NCBI RefSeq assembly: GCF_022436675.1
Contig: NZ_JAKUJZ010000004.1
Span: forward strand, 124,001-188,000
DNA length: 64,000 bases
Reading direction: 5' to 3'
Origin: Rheinheimera hassiensis
Lineage (GTDB): Bacteria; Pseudomonadota; Gammaproteobacteria; Enterobacterales; Alteromonadaceae
The position numbers and the translations under genes are program-made. Below the pieces are notes generated by a model. It made no database searches. It was not told the origin of the DNA and saw only the letters and a program-made list of their open reading frames with translations. This document shows, in pieces, positions 7,335 through 15,652 of the stretch; positions within the stretch are counted from its first letter, which is position 1, and the number at the start of each line of letters is the position of its first letter.

Positions 7335-10300
7335 ATGGCCGGGCTTGTGCCAGTGCAGCCTGTGTTTTATCTGGTGTTGTTACTGTTATTTAGCTCCGCT
7401 GTATGGCCCGCAGCGCAGCATAACGCTGCAGAGCGTCGGCATTATGCTTTACCGGCGCAGCCCTTGGCAGCAGCATTATTGCAATTTGCCCGCCAGGTAA
7501 ATAAACCCTTATTGTACAACCCGGCCCAACTTGCCGGCCTACAGGCGCCCGCCGTGGTGGGGGACTTTACCGCTGACGAAGTAATACAGCTAATACTGGC
7601 ACAGCAGCCGCTGGAGGCCATACCCCGTGGTTCAGGCTGGTTAATTAAAGCTGAAGCTAAAGTGCCAGATGCAAAGCCTGCTGCCCCTGAGGCCAAACCG
7701 GCCGCTAAACCCACAGCTAGCGCACCGGCGATGGAAGTTATAGCCGTGCGGGCTAATGGCGGCGTACACCGGCATAACAGCGCCACCACACTGTTGCCTA
7801 CAGCTGAAACCCTAAAGCGCCAGGCGATGATTGCGCAAGACTCTTTGGTGGCAGAAGACATTACCGATTTCACGGCACTGAATGTCGCCAATGCTATATC
7901 GCGGGTGCCAGGCATTAGTATTACCCGTGAATGGGGCGAAGGGCGGCAGATTTCGCTACGCGGTTTAGGCCCTGATTTTACCCGGGTGCAGGTAAACGGT
8001 ATGGAAACACTGGGCACCTCATCGTCACCGATGGATGCGCGCGGCGCTCTGTCGCGTAGCCGCGCCTTTGACTTCAACATTTTTGCTGCCGAGCTGTTTA
8101 ACCAGATTGATGTAAAAAAATCCTACTCTGCTGAGCAGGAAGAAGGCGGCATTGCCGGTACGGTAAATTTGCGCACCGCCAAACCTTTTGACTACGCCGC
8201 CGACAAAGCCAGTATTTCTGCCCAGCTTGGCAGCAACAGCAATGCCAATAGCAATTTAAGCAGTGCTGATCCGCGTTTTTCTGCGCTATTGTCAAAGCGC
8301 TGGTCTGATCTTGGCGCATTGATTTCGCTCACTTACAGTAGCCGTGCCACTAACGAATACGGCAGCAACACCACACGCTGGCGCCGTGAAAGCGGCAAAC
8401 AGGCTGCAGACCCGAACAATAATGCCTTACAAAGCCTGTTAGATTCCGGCGACTTATGGTTTCCACGCGGTCAGCGCTTGTCGGTGTGGGAAAATCAGCA
8501 ACAGCGCTTTGGCATAACGGCAGCGTTGCAATATCAGCCGGGGCCACAGTTAAATCTGCTGTTGGACCTGATGCACGGCAAGCTGGAAAACCAGCTGTCT
8601 GAGCATCACCATGCGGTAAAAGATAATAATCTGGTGCAGGATCTAATCTGGCGCGACAGCAACGGTTATGGCAGCGGCGATAAAGAAGTGCTGTATGCCC
8701 GCTATAAAAATGCCAGCTGGCGCAATGAAAACCGGCAAGACTATAACGAGTCGGTGTTTAGCCAAATCAGCCTGAGCGCAGATTGGGCGCTTAGCCACAA
8801 TCTGCAGCTGCGCGCTATGTTGGGCCACAGTTCATCCGATTATCGCCAGCCACTGTTAAGCAAGTTAAATATTGAAGCAAAGCAACAAGCCGATATCGTT
8901 ACCGATTTTACCCAAGATGCCTTTTATGGCCGCAGCTATTCCGGCAACTTTGATGTTACGGCGTTGCCTGGCTTCAGCGTAAGGGATCTGTTTTTTCAGT
9001 CTAATTTTACCTATTCCGACTTTGACAACGCCAGGCTGGACTTTACCTGGCAGCTTAGCGACAGCCGCGAACTAACCTTTGGTTTGCACCATAAAACCTT
9101 TAACAATTCCGGTTTTCAGCAAGAGGCCAGCGGCTTTCCGTACAGTAGTGCTACGCCGTTAAATCAGGGCATGATTAGTCTGAATGCTGAACAAGTACAG
9201 CTGTATAGCGGTCACCCGGACCAAAGCTGGTTACAGGGTAATATTGTAGCGTTACAGGCGTTTTATGGCCTGAGTGGTTTTGCTTTAACCGACGCCGATA
9301 CTATTGCCAGTTCGGTGTACCGGTTAACCGAGCAAACCAATGCCGGCTACCTGCAATATCAGCAAGAATTTGCTGTGGCCGGTGCGCCGCTGCGGACCAG
9401 CCTGGGCCTGCGCTACTTTAATACCCAGCTTGCCAGCCAAACGCCGCCGCAGGGTTTGGCTAACAGCGCCCCGGCCAGCGCCGAGCCAGCCAACGTAGTG
9501 CGCCATTACTCCGGTTATCTGCCTGGGCTGGATATATCCTATGAATTTGCCGACGACATGCTATGGCGCTTAGGCCTGAGTAAAAATATCACCCGGCCAT
9601 CGTTAAGTGATTTAGCGCTGTTTACCAATGTCACCCAAACTTCGCTTGGCGAAACTGATATTGGCCAAATCAACACCGGCAACCCGCAGCTAAAGCCGTT
9701 TAGCGCTAATAATCTGGATACCGCGCTGGAATGGTATTTTGCCGAGGGTGGGCTGTTTTCTGCTGCGCTGTTTTATAAAGATATTGAGCACTTTATTGCC
9801 ATCGAAACCCGGCCGGTTATCTACCGCGAACTGGGTTTGCCCGCAGCCTTATTGCCAGAGGGCAAAACGGTAGATGATGTGTTTAATTTATCCTCGCCAC
9901 AAAACGGCGGCCCCTCGTCAATTAAAGGCGTTGAACTGGCACTGCAGCGTAAGCTGGATTTTCTGCCAGCGCCGTTTAACCAGTTTGGCATAGTAGCAAA
10001 CTACACCTGGGCCGACGGCAATACGCTGTATCGCAATGTGCAAAACTCCGGTGAAGACCAGGTTAAAGCCTTTCCCGGTTTATCCAGACACAGCTACAAC
10101 CTGGCGCTGTACTACGACACCCCGCGCTGGGGGGCACGGCTAACCACTGCTTATCGTAGCCGTTATATCGCAGCGGTAGAAAGCGGCTCTATTGATGACG
10201 ACGAGCGTGGTTATCACGCCAGCACTAATGTCGATTTCTCAGCGTTTTACCGTGTAAACGACTATATAAAACTGAATATTGAAGCACTTAACCTGACTAA

Positions 10301-10397
10301 TTTGCGCGAAGAGTTGTATAGCGATTCCAGCGACAGAGCCTATAACAGCACCTATAGCGGCCGCACTTATATGTTGGGGGTTACAGCAGAGTTTTAG
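7335..10397 (+). CDS. TonB-dependent receptor with N-terminal STN signalling domain (FecA-like)
   Basis: Outer-membrane transporter of 1020 residues from ATG 7335. After a signal peptide (VFYLVLLLLFSSAVWPAAQ) comes a secretin/TonB short N-terminal (STN) domain at about 30-95 (YALPAQPLAAALLQFARQ...), then an Ala/Pro/Lys-rich linker, the plug (VPGISITREWGEGRQISLRG, TRVQVNGMETLG) and a 22-strand barrel ending in Phe. The STN domain and the preceding sigma and FecR genes make it a transducing receptor. It is a clear paralogue of the receptor at 12896-15589, which lacks STN. The ligand is unknown; receptors of this subfamily in Alteromonadales often serve sugars rather than iron. Translation is probably coupled to the FecR gene, as no strong ribosome site is visible. 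Confidence 0.9.
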   Translation: MAGLVPVQPVFYLVLLLLFSSAVWPAAQHNAAERRHYALPAQPLAAALLQFARQVNKPLLYNPAQLAGLQAPAVVGDFTADEVIQLILAQQPLEAIPRGSGWLIKAEAKVPDAKPAAPEAKPAAKPTASAPAMEVIAVRANGGVHRHNSATTLLPTAETLKRQAMIAQDSLVAEDITDFTALNVANAISRVPGISITREWGEGRQISLRGLGPDFTRVQVNGMETLGTSSSPMDARGALSRSRAFDFNIFAAELFNQIDVKKSYSAEQEEGGIAGTVNLRTAKPFDYAADKASISAQLGSNSNANSNLSSADPRFSALLSKRWSDLGALISLTYSSRATNEYGSNTTRWRRESGKQAADPNNNALQSLLDSGDLWFPRGQRLSVWENQQQRFGITAALQYQPGPQLNLLLDLMHGKLENQLSEHHHAVKDNNLVQDLIWRDSNGYGSGDKEVLYARYKNASWRNENRQDYNESVFSQISLSADWALSHNLQLRAMLGHSSSDYRQPLLSKLNIEAKQQADIVTDFTQDAFYGRSYSGNFDVTALPGFSVRDLFFQSNFTYSDFDNARLDFTWQLSDSRELTFGLHHKTFNNSGFQQEASGFPYSSATPLNQGMISLNAEQVQLYSGHPDQSWLQGNIVALQAFYGLSGFALTDADTIASSVYRLTEQTNAGYLQYQQEFAVAGAPLRTSLGLRYFNTQLASQTPPQGLANSAPASAEPANVVRHYSGYLPGLDISYEFADDMLWRLGLSKNITRPSLSDLALFTNVTQTSLGETDIGQINTGNPQLKPFSANNLDTALEWYFAEGGLFSAALFYKDIEHFIAIETRPVIYRELGLPAALLPEGKTVDDVFNLSSPQNGGPSSIKGVELALQRKLDFLPAPFNQFGIVANYTWADGNTLYRNVQNSGEDQVKAFPGLSRHSYNLALYYDTPRWGARLTTAYRSRYIAAVESGSIDDDERGYHASTNVDFSAFYRVNDYIKLNIEALNLTNLREELYSDSSDRAYNSTYSGRTYMLGVTAEF

Positions 10398-10505
10398 CGG
10401 CGGAGGTTTTGTGGCTGGCTAAGCCAGTGTTAGCAGAGAAAGCCGCTTCGCAGGTTGTTATGCAAAGCGGCAAGTTGGCTGTTAAGACGGGTTTACCGGT
10501 GTAAC

Positions 10506-10766
10506 TTAACGATAAAACGCTTCAACAGTGCCTTTTAATGTCATTAACAACGGCTGGCCACGGCGGTCCAGTGCTTTAGCTGCAGCCACTTTTACCCAAC
10601 CTTCGCTGATGCAATATTCTTCCACATCAAAACGTTCTTTGCCGTTTAGCTTAATACCAATATCGTGCTCGAAAATTTCTGCCACATAATGCTTGCTGCG
10701 CGGGTTAACAGAAAGGCGATCCGGTAACTCCGGGCGTGCAGTGTCGTTTTTTACAGTGTCGTTCAT
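10506..10766 (-). CDS. DUF3297-family protein
   Basis: An 86-residue soluble protein of the DUF3297 family, whose members share the pattern LPDRLSVNPRS...FEHDIGIKLNGKER..VEEYCISEGW.KV..AK..DR.GQP...LKGTVEAF, nearly all of which is present here. No function is established. The length is typical of the family. It stands alone between the first TonB receptor and the divergent FKBP gene; a GCCGCTT/AAGCGGC hairpin without a T-run lies downstream at 10442-10471. I do not see promoter motifs. Confidence 0.85.
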   Translation of the reverse strand: MNDTVKNDTARPELPDRLSVNPRSKHYVAEIFEHDIGIKLNGKERFDVEEYCISEGWVKVAAAKALDRRGQPLLMTLKGTVEAFYR

Positions 10767-10948
10767 GGCTTGGGCCTATGGTAAATAAAATATGCGCCAT
10801 TGTAGGCAAAGCAGGCAGGCTGCTCAAGGGCGATAGGAAGAAACAAAGAAAAATGGGTTTGGGAGCCTTGTGTCTGTCGCCAACCTTTGACCAAATTCAC
10901 TATGCGCCATAAGATAGCCGCTACCTAACTCAACTGACAGAGTTCACC

Positions 10949-11419
10949 ATGAAAATTGCTTTGATTATCATCGTTCTTGCTTGCATCGCTTATTATTTCT
11001 ACAACAACGCCAACAACCAGAAAGCCGCCGCGCTGAACCATGGAAAAGGCAGTGCATTTTTAGCTGAAAACAGTAAAAAAGAAGGTGTAAAAACTACCGC
11101 TTCAGGCCTGCAATATGAAGTGTTACAAAGTGGCAACGGTGAAAGTCATCCAACGGCCAGCAGCGCAGTGCGGGTGCATTACCACGGTACTCTGATTGAC
11201 GGCACAGTATTCGATTCTTCAGTTGAGCGCGACGAAACTATTTCTTTCCCGCTAAACCGCGTTATTTCTGGCTGGACCGAAGGTTTACAACTGATGAAAG
11301 TTGGCGATAAATTTCGCTTTTATATTCCGTCAGGCCTGGGCTACGGCGACCGCAGAACCGGCAAAATTCCGGCAGGTTCGGTACTGATTTTTGATGTGGA
11401 ATTATTTGAGATCCAATAA
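10949..11419 (+). CDS. FKBP-type peptidyl-prolyl isomerase, membrane anchored
   Basis: Folding catalyst of 156 residues. Residues 1-18 (MKIALIIIVLACIAYYFY) form an N-terminal membrane anchor or uncleaved signal, placing the domain in the periplasm. The FKBP fold spans about 66-156, with VRVHYHGTLIDGTVFDSS, VISGWTEGLQLMKVGDKFRFYIPS and GYGDR...GKIPAGSVLIFDVELFEI, the usual active-site and C-terminal motifs. It resembles FkpA/FklB-class enzymes but with a much shorter N-terminal part, so it probably lacks their dimerisation domain. A possible GGGCC/GGCCC hairpin lies at 11440-11457, between this gene and the convergent TetR gene. Confidence 0.9.
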   Translation: MKIALIIIVLACIAYYFYNNANNQKAAALNHGKGSAFLAENSKKEGVKTTASGLQYEVLQSGNGESHPTASSAVRVHYHGTLIDGTVFDSSVERDETISFPLNRVISGWTEGLQLMKVGDKFRFYIPSGLGYGDRRTGKIPAGSVLIFDVELFEIQ

Positions 11420-11491
11420 AGAAAGCAAGCCTCGGGGGCGGGCCCAATGCATGGCCCCCAATGCGCAGTTCTCACTCATCAAGCCTTCACA

Positions 11492-12079
11492 TCAGCCCTT
11501 CACAAGAAACCCTGAAGCGAGCAAATTAAATGCCTCCAGTGTTTTTGGCAGCATAGCCTGAGGATTAGCACTGGACGCTATCCAGAGTGCGGCATTTAAC
11601 GCTGCGCCATTTAACAGCATTGCGGCGGCTTCAGGATCTACCGGCTTTAAAGTGCCATCTTTAATCAACTGTTCAATAGTGTTTCTGGTTGATTGCAGGC
11701 ATTTATTCTGGCTTGGCCATTGCGACGGGTCACCCAGTACAGATGGACCATCCAGCAACACAATGCGCCGCACTTCCGGGTCTAGTGCCTTTTCTATATA
11801 GGCAGCACCTTCAGCCAGTAAACCTAGCCAGGCATCGCCGGCTCTGGCTCCGACAGACTTGGCATATCCAGCCATTTCAGAATCTATCTGATCGACAACA
11901 GCAGCTAACAAACCTCGTTTGTCGCCAAAGTTATGATACAGCGCGCCCCGGGTTAGCCCGGCTTCAGCAGTTAAACTGTCCATAGAGGCTGCAGCATAAC
12001 CCTGTTGAGCAAAGGCGCGCCTTGCAGAGGCGATCAGTTTCTCACGGTTTTCTGCCATCTTGGTTAATCGGGTACTCAT
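11492..12079 (-). CDS. TetR-family transcriptional repressor
   Basis: A 195-residue regulator. The N-terminal helix-turn-helix is at about residues 30-62 (ASMDSLTAEAGLTRGALYHNFGDKRGLLAAVV), a textbook TetR DNA-binding region; the rest is a helical ligand and dimer domain with no recognisable ligand specificity. The ATG at 12079 has AGGAG just upstream. It is divergent from a RidA-like gene, and the shared spacer carries three copies of CATAC-N5-GTATG. The repressor therefore very likely controls both itself and the RidA gene. Confidence 0.92.
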   Translation of the reverse strand: MSTRLTKMAENREKLIASARRAFAQQGYAAASMDSLTAEAGLTRGALYHNFGDKRGLLAAVVDQIDSEMAGYAKSVGARAGDAWLGLLAEGAAYIEKALDPEVRRIVLLDGPSVLGDPSQWPSQNKCLQSTRNTIEQLIKDGTLKPVDPEAAAMLLNGAALNAALWIASSANPQAMLPKTLEAFNLLASGFLVKG

Positions 12080-12094
12080 TCGATACTCCTGTCA

Positions 12095-12109
12095 CATACG
12101 ATATGTATG
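12095..12109. promoter_or_regulatory. Putative TetR operator, copy 1
   Basis: Palindrome CATAC-GATAT-GTATG in the spacer between the TetR and RidA-like genes, 15 bases upstream of the TetR start codon. It is one of three copies with the same half-sites and five-base centres. Confidence 0.75.
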
Positions 12110-12113
12110 CCAC

Positions 12114-12141
12114 TTGACATACGAGCCGTATGCTATATATT
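12114..12141 (+). promoter_or_regulatory. Candidate sigma-70 promoter for the RidA-like gene
   Basis: A perfect -35 box TTGACA (12114-12119) and a TATATT -10 box (12136-12141) are separated by 16 bases. Operator copy 2 begins inside the -35 box and fills most of the spacer. Transcription would start near 12148, about 120 bases before the RidA-like ATG. Confidence 0.65.
12118..12132. promoter_or_regulatory. Putative TetR operator, copy 2
   Basis: Palindrome CATAC-GAGCC-GTATG. It lies between the -35 and -10 boxes of the proposed rightward promoter, so binding there should block polymerase. Its centre is 23 bases from copy 1. Confidence 0.78.
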
Positions 12142-12144
12142 GTA

Positions 12145-12159
12145 CATACGCCTCGTATG
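12145..12159. promoter_or_regulatory. Putative TetR operator, copy 3
   Basis: Palindrome CATAC-GCCTC-GTATG, 27 bases centre-to-centre from copy 2 and just downstream of the proposed -10 box, over the expected transcription start of the RidA-like gene. Confidence 0.75.
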
Positions 12160-12268
12160 TTAAACCAATTCGACATGCAGGACTATTAAAACTATCCAAA
12201 TTGTGCAGCGCTACTGCCGATATCAGCAGCTTCGCAGCCAATCAAACCCTCAATAAGAGAGCCATACC

Positions 12269-12661
12269 ATGACGAAAAGAGAAGCTATTTTCCCAGCCAA
12301 CAGACATGCACTGTATGAAGAGCATGGTTATTCAGCAGCAATCCGCTCAGGCGATTTGCTGTTTGTTTCCGGCCAGGTCGGCAGTCGGGCAGACGGCAGC
12401 CCTGAAGCAGATTTCGAGCTTCAGGTTGAGTTAGCCTTTGAGAACCTAAAAGCCACTTTGGCTGCTGCAGGTTGCGGCTTTGACGATATTGTCGATGTCA
12501 CCACCTTTCATACCGATCCACAACATCAATTCGGCACCATTATGAAAGTAAAACAAAAGATTTTTGGCACCCCACCTTATCCAAACTGGACAGCAGTGGG
12601 AGTCACCTGGTTATCCGGCTTTGATTTTGAGATTAAGGTGATAGCCCGAATTCCGGGCTGA
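12269..12661 (+). CDS. Rid (YjgF/YER057c) family protein
   Basis: A 130-residue protein of the Rid family, whose best known member RidA deaminates reactive enamine/imine intermediates made by PLP enzymes. Family motifs include the SGDLLFVSGQVG strand, FENLKATLAAAG, DDIVDVTTFHTD and the closing FEIKVIARIPG, where the Arg corresponds to the carboxylate-binding Arg of active RidA. Because it is not RidA-sized at the N-terminus and is paired with a divergent TetR repressor, it may belong to one of the other Rid subfamilies and serve a ligand-induced detoxification or catabolic step. A hairpin terminator follows. Confidence 0.88.
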   Translation: MTKREAIFPANRHALYEEHGYSAAIRSGDLLFVSGQVGSRADGSPEADFELQVELAFENLKATLAAAGCGFDDIVDVTTFHTDPQHQFGTIMKVKQKIFGTPPYPNWTAVGVTWLSGFDFEIKVIARIPG

Positions 12662-12678
12662 TAAAGCTTATACGCTCA

Positions 12679-12707
12679 AACAGCCAGCAACTAGTTGGCT
12701 GTTTTCT
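12679..12707 (+). terminator. Rho-independent terminator after the RidA-like gene
   Basis: Arms AACAGCCA (12679-12686) and TGGCTGTT (12696-12703) form a stem with further inner pairing (CAA/TTG), and the right arm runs into TTTTCTT. It follows the RidA-like stop by 17 bases. Confidence 0.7.
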
Positions 12708-12895
12708 TAGTGCCCGCTGGTTTTGTATTTGCCTCAATGCCCATTAGCGCGCTAAAAACCCGCTGTCAAAAAAGCTTAATATTTTTTTCTGTCCAAAAAT
12801 CACTGGTTGTTGCTCTTTAGGGAGACTGCTGCGCAATTGCGCCGGCAGCTTTACTCCACCAATTAGCTTAACTAATCAGGATTAACGGACACATT

Positions 12896-15589
12896 ATGAA
12901 GACGAATCTTTGCAAGAGCCATCTGGCCCTGGCTGTACTGGCTGCAATTCCGGCTTTATGCAGCAATCCTCTGCAGGCTCAATCTGTAGCGGCAGCAGAA
13001 ACCGAAGTGATTGAAGTAAAGGGCTTTCGCAGCGCCATTATCAAAGCAAAAGACTTAAAACGCGAAGCGATGATAGCGCAGGATTCGATAGTGGCTGAAG
13101 ACATTGCCGACTTTCCGGATTTAAATCTGGCCGACTCACTGCAGCGCGTGCCTGGCGTAACCATTACCCGTGAGGGTGGCGAAGGCCGGCAGATTTCTTT
13201 GCGCGGCCTGGGCCCGGATTTTACCCGGGTGCAGGTAAACGGCATGGAAGCGCTGGGTACGTCGTCATCGCCAATGGATGCGCGCGGCGGGGTGTCACGC
13301 AGCCGGGCCTTTGATTTTAATATTTTTGCCTCTGAGCTGTTTAACCAGATTGATGTGAAAAAATCTTACTCGGCCGATCAGGAAGAAGGCGGCATTGCCG
13401 GTACTGTAAACTTACGTACAGCCAAACCTTTTGACTATGACGGCGCTCAGGCTGCTGTATCTGGCCAATTGGGTACCAACAGTAACACCGACAGCACTGA
13501 TCCGCGGATTGCGGCGTTATTGTCAAACACCTGGTCTGACTTTGGTGCTCTGGTATCGGTTGCTTACAGCGACAGAGAAACGATGGAATATGGCACCAAC
13601 ACTACGCGCTGGCGGCGTGAAGGTGGCAAAACTGCCGCTGATGCCAGCAATACCGAATTACAAGCTGAGCTGGATTCCGGGGAATTATGGTTCCCGCGCG
13701 GCCATCGCTATTCGATGTGGGAAAATGAGCAAAAGCGGCTTGGTGTTACGGCGGCGTTGCAATATAAGCCGAGCCAGGATTTCAGCCTGGTGCTGGATCT
13801 GATGCATGGCAAGCTGGAAAACACCCTGTCTGAGCATCATCATGCGGTAAAAGATAACAGCGTGGTGAATGAATTAGTGTGGCGTGAGAATAACGGTGAT
13901 AAAGAAGTGATTTACGCCGATTATAAAAACGCCACCTGGCGCAATGAAAACCGTCAGGACTATAACGAATCGGTGTTTAACCAAATTAGCCTGACAGCCG
14001 ACTGGACGCTAAGCGATGCGCTGAAAATGCGCGCCATGCTGGGCCACAGCTCATCAGATTATGAGCAGCCACGGGTAAATAAGCTGAATATTGAGGCGAA
14101 GAAAAAGGTCAATATTATTACCGACTTTACCCAGGATGCGTTCTACGGCCACAGTTATTCACCGGATTTTGATGTCAGCACGCTGGAAGGTTACACGGTA
14201 AAAGATTTGTACTTTCAGTCGAATTTTATCTACTCCGACTTTGACAACGCCAGGCTGGATTTTGACTACTATCTGACAGACAGCTCCAGCTTAAAATTTG
14301 GCGCTAACTATAAAAAGTTCAGCAACACCGGCTTTGAGCGGGTAGCGCAAAACTTTCCTACTAACCCCGACACACCACAAAATCAGGGTGTGTTAACACT
14401 GACAGCCGAGCAAGCGCAGCTGTTTAGCGGCCACCCGGATAGAAGCTGGTTGCAGGGTGATATGGCGGCGTTGCAGGCATTTTACGGCCTGACGGATTTT
14501 GCTTTAACCGACGAGTACACGGTAGAAAGCTCGGCCTATGATTTAACCGAAGAAACCCGCGCGGCTTATTTGGTGTATGACACTGAGTATGATGTAGCTG
14601 GTGCGCCACTGCGGTTGAACCTGGGCGTGCGCTATTTTAACACTGAGATTACCTCAGCAGGCTTATCGAAAGGCGTACCCACGCAACTGGTGCGGGATTA
14701 CTCTGATTATCTGCCCAGCCTGAACATTGCCTATGAGTTTATCGACGATGTGATCTGGCGTACCGGTATTAGCAAAAACATGACCCGGCCGTCGCTAGGC
14801 GCAATGGCGTTTTCGGCCAATGTTAGCCAGACATCGCTGGGCGAAAACGATATCGGCCAGATTTCTGTCGGTAACCCAAACCTGCAACCTTTTGAATCAG
14901 CCAACTTTGATACTGCGCTGGAATGGTATTTTGAAGATGTTGGTTTGGCGTCGATAGCGCTGTTTTATAAAGATATCGACAACTTTATCGTTACTGAAAC
15001 CCAGCAAATTGTCTATAGCGAGTTGGGCTTACCGGCCGCGTTATTGCCGGTGGGCAAAACGGTAGACGATATTTTTAATGTGTCTTCACCGCAAAACTCA
15101 GACTCCTCAACCATCAAGGGCTTTGAGCTGGCGGTACAGCGCGATCTCGACTTTTTGCCAGCGCCGTTTAATAACCTCGGTGTTATAGCAAACTACACCT
15201 GGGCCGACGCTAATACCTTATATCGCAACGTAGAAAACTCAGGCGAAGATCAGTTTAAAGCCTTCCCTGGGCTATCAAAGCAAAGCTATAACCTGACGGT
15301 ATATTATGAAACCGAGCAGTGGGGAGCCCGCATTGCTGCGGCTTATCGCAGTGATTACATCACTGGCGTGGAAAGTGGCTCTATTGACGATGATGAGCGT
15401 GGTTACCATGCCACGACCAACGTCGATTTCTCCGCCTTTTATCGCTTAACTGACAACATAAAGTTAAACCTGGAAGCGATAAACCTGACCAATGTACGCG
15501 ATGAGTTGTACAGCGATTCCAGTAACAGAGCCTACAACACCACTTACAGTGGCCGTACCTATATGGCTGGCATAACAGTACAGTTCTAA
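12896..15589 (+). CDS. TonB-dependent receptor (paralogue without STN domain)
   Basis: Outer-membrane receptor of 897 residues. A signal peptide ends near residue 28 (NPLQAQ). A TonB-box-like segment (ETEVIEVKGF, about 36-45) precedes the plug (RVPGVTITREGGEGRQISLRG, TRVQVNGMEALG) and a long barrel that ends in VQF. It is closely related to the receptor at 7335-10397 along the entire plug and barrel; about 63 of the last 80 residues are the same by eye. It lacks the STN signalling domain and the linker, so it should transport but not signal. A terminator follows at 15597-15627, so it is probably a single-gene unit, perhaps a target of the upstream sigma factor. The ligand is unknown. Confidence 0.92.
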   Translation: MKTNLCKSHLALAVLAAIPALCSNPLQAQSVAAAETEVIEVKGFRSAIIKAKDLKREAMIAQDSIVAEDIADFPDLNLADSLQRVPGVTITREGGEGRQISLRGLGPDFTRVQVNGMEALGTSSSPMDARGGVSRSRAFDFNIFASELFNQIDVKKSYSADQEEGGIAGTVNLRTAKPFDYDGAQAAVSGQLGTNSNTDSTDPRIAALLSNTWSDFGALVSVAYSDRETMEYGTNTTRWRREGGKTAADASNTELQAELDSGELWFPRGHRYSMWENEQKRLGVTAALQYKPSQDFSLVLDLMHGKLENTLSEHHHAVKDNSVVNELVWRENNGDKEVIYADYKNATWRNENRQDYNESVFNQISLTADWTLSDALKMRAMLGHSSSDYEQPRVNKLNIEAKKKVNIITDFTQDAFYGHSYSPDFDVSTLEGYTVKDLYFQSNFIYSDFDNARLDFDYYLTDSSSLKFGANYKKFSNTGFERVAQNFPTNPDTPQNQGVLTLTAEQAQLFSGHPDRSWLQGDMAALQAFYGLTDFALTDEYTVESSAYDLTEETRAAYLVYDTEYDVAGAPLRLNLGVRYFNTEITSAGLSKGVPTQLVRDYSDYLPSLNIAYEFIDDVIWRTGISKNMTRPSLGAMAFSANVSQTSLGENDIGQISVGNPNLQPFESANFDTALEWYFEDVGLASIALFYKDIDNFIVTETQQIVYSELGLPAALLPVGKTVDDIFNVSSPQNSDSSTIKGFELAVQRDLDFLPAPFNNLGVIANYTWADANTLYRNVENSGEDQFKAFPGLSKQSYNLTVYYETEQWGARIAAAYRSDYITGVESGSIDDDERGYHATTNVDFSAFYRLTDNIKLNLEAINLTNVRDELYSDSSNRAYNTTYSGRTYMAGITVQF

Positions 15590-15596
15590 GTGTATC

Positions 15597-15627
15597 GCCC
15601 CGGCTCAGCTGTGCCGGGGCTAATTTT
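15597..15627 (+). terminator. Rho-independent terminator after the second TonB receptor
   Basis: A perfect 8-bp GC-rich stem, GCCCCGGC (15597-15604) and GCCGGGGC (15613-15620), is followed by TAATTTT. It ends transcription of the receptor gene before the convergent esterase gene. Confidence 0.85.
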
Positions 15628-15652
15628 GCAGCAAGTATATAAAAACTTAATG

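Noticed and set aside
10442-10471. GCCGCTT/AAGCGGC hairpin after the first TonB receptor gene as a terminator.
   Set aside because: The loop is long and no T-run follows on either strand, so it is not listed as a terminator.
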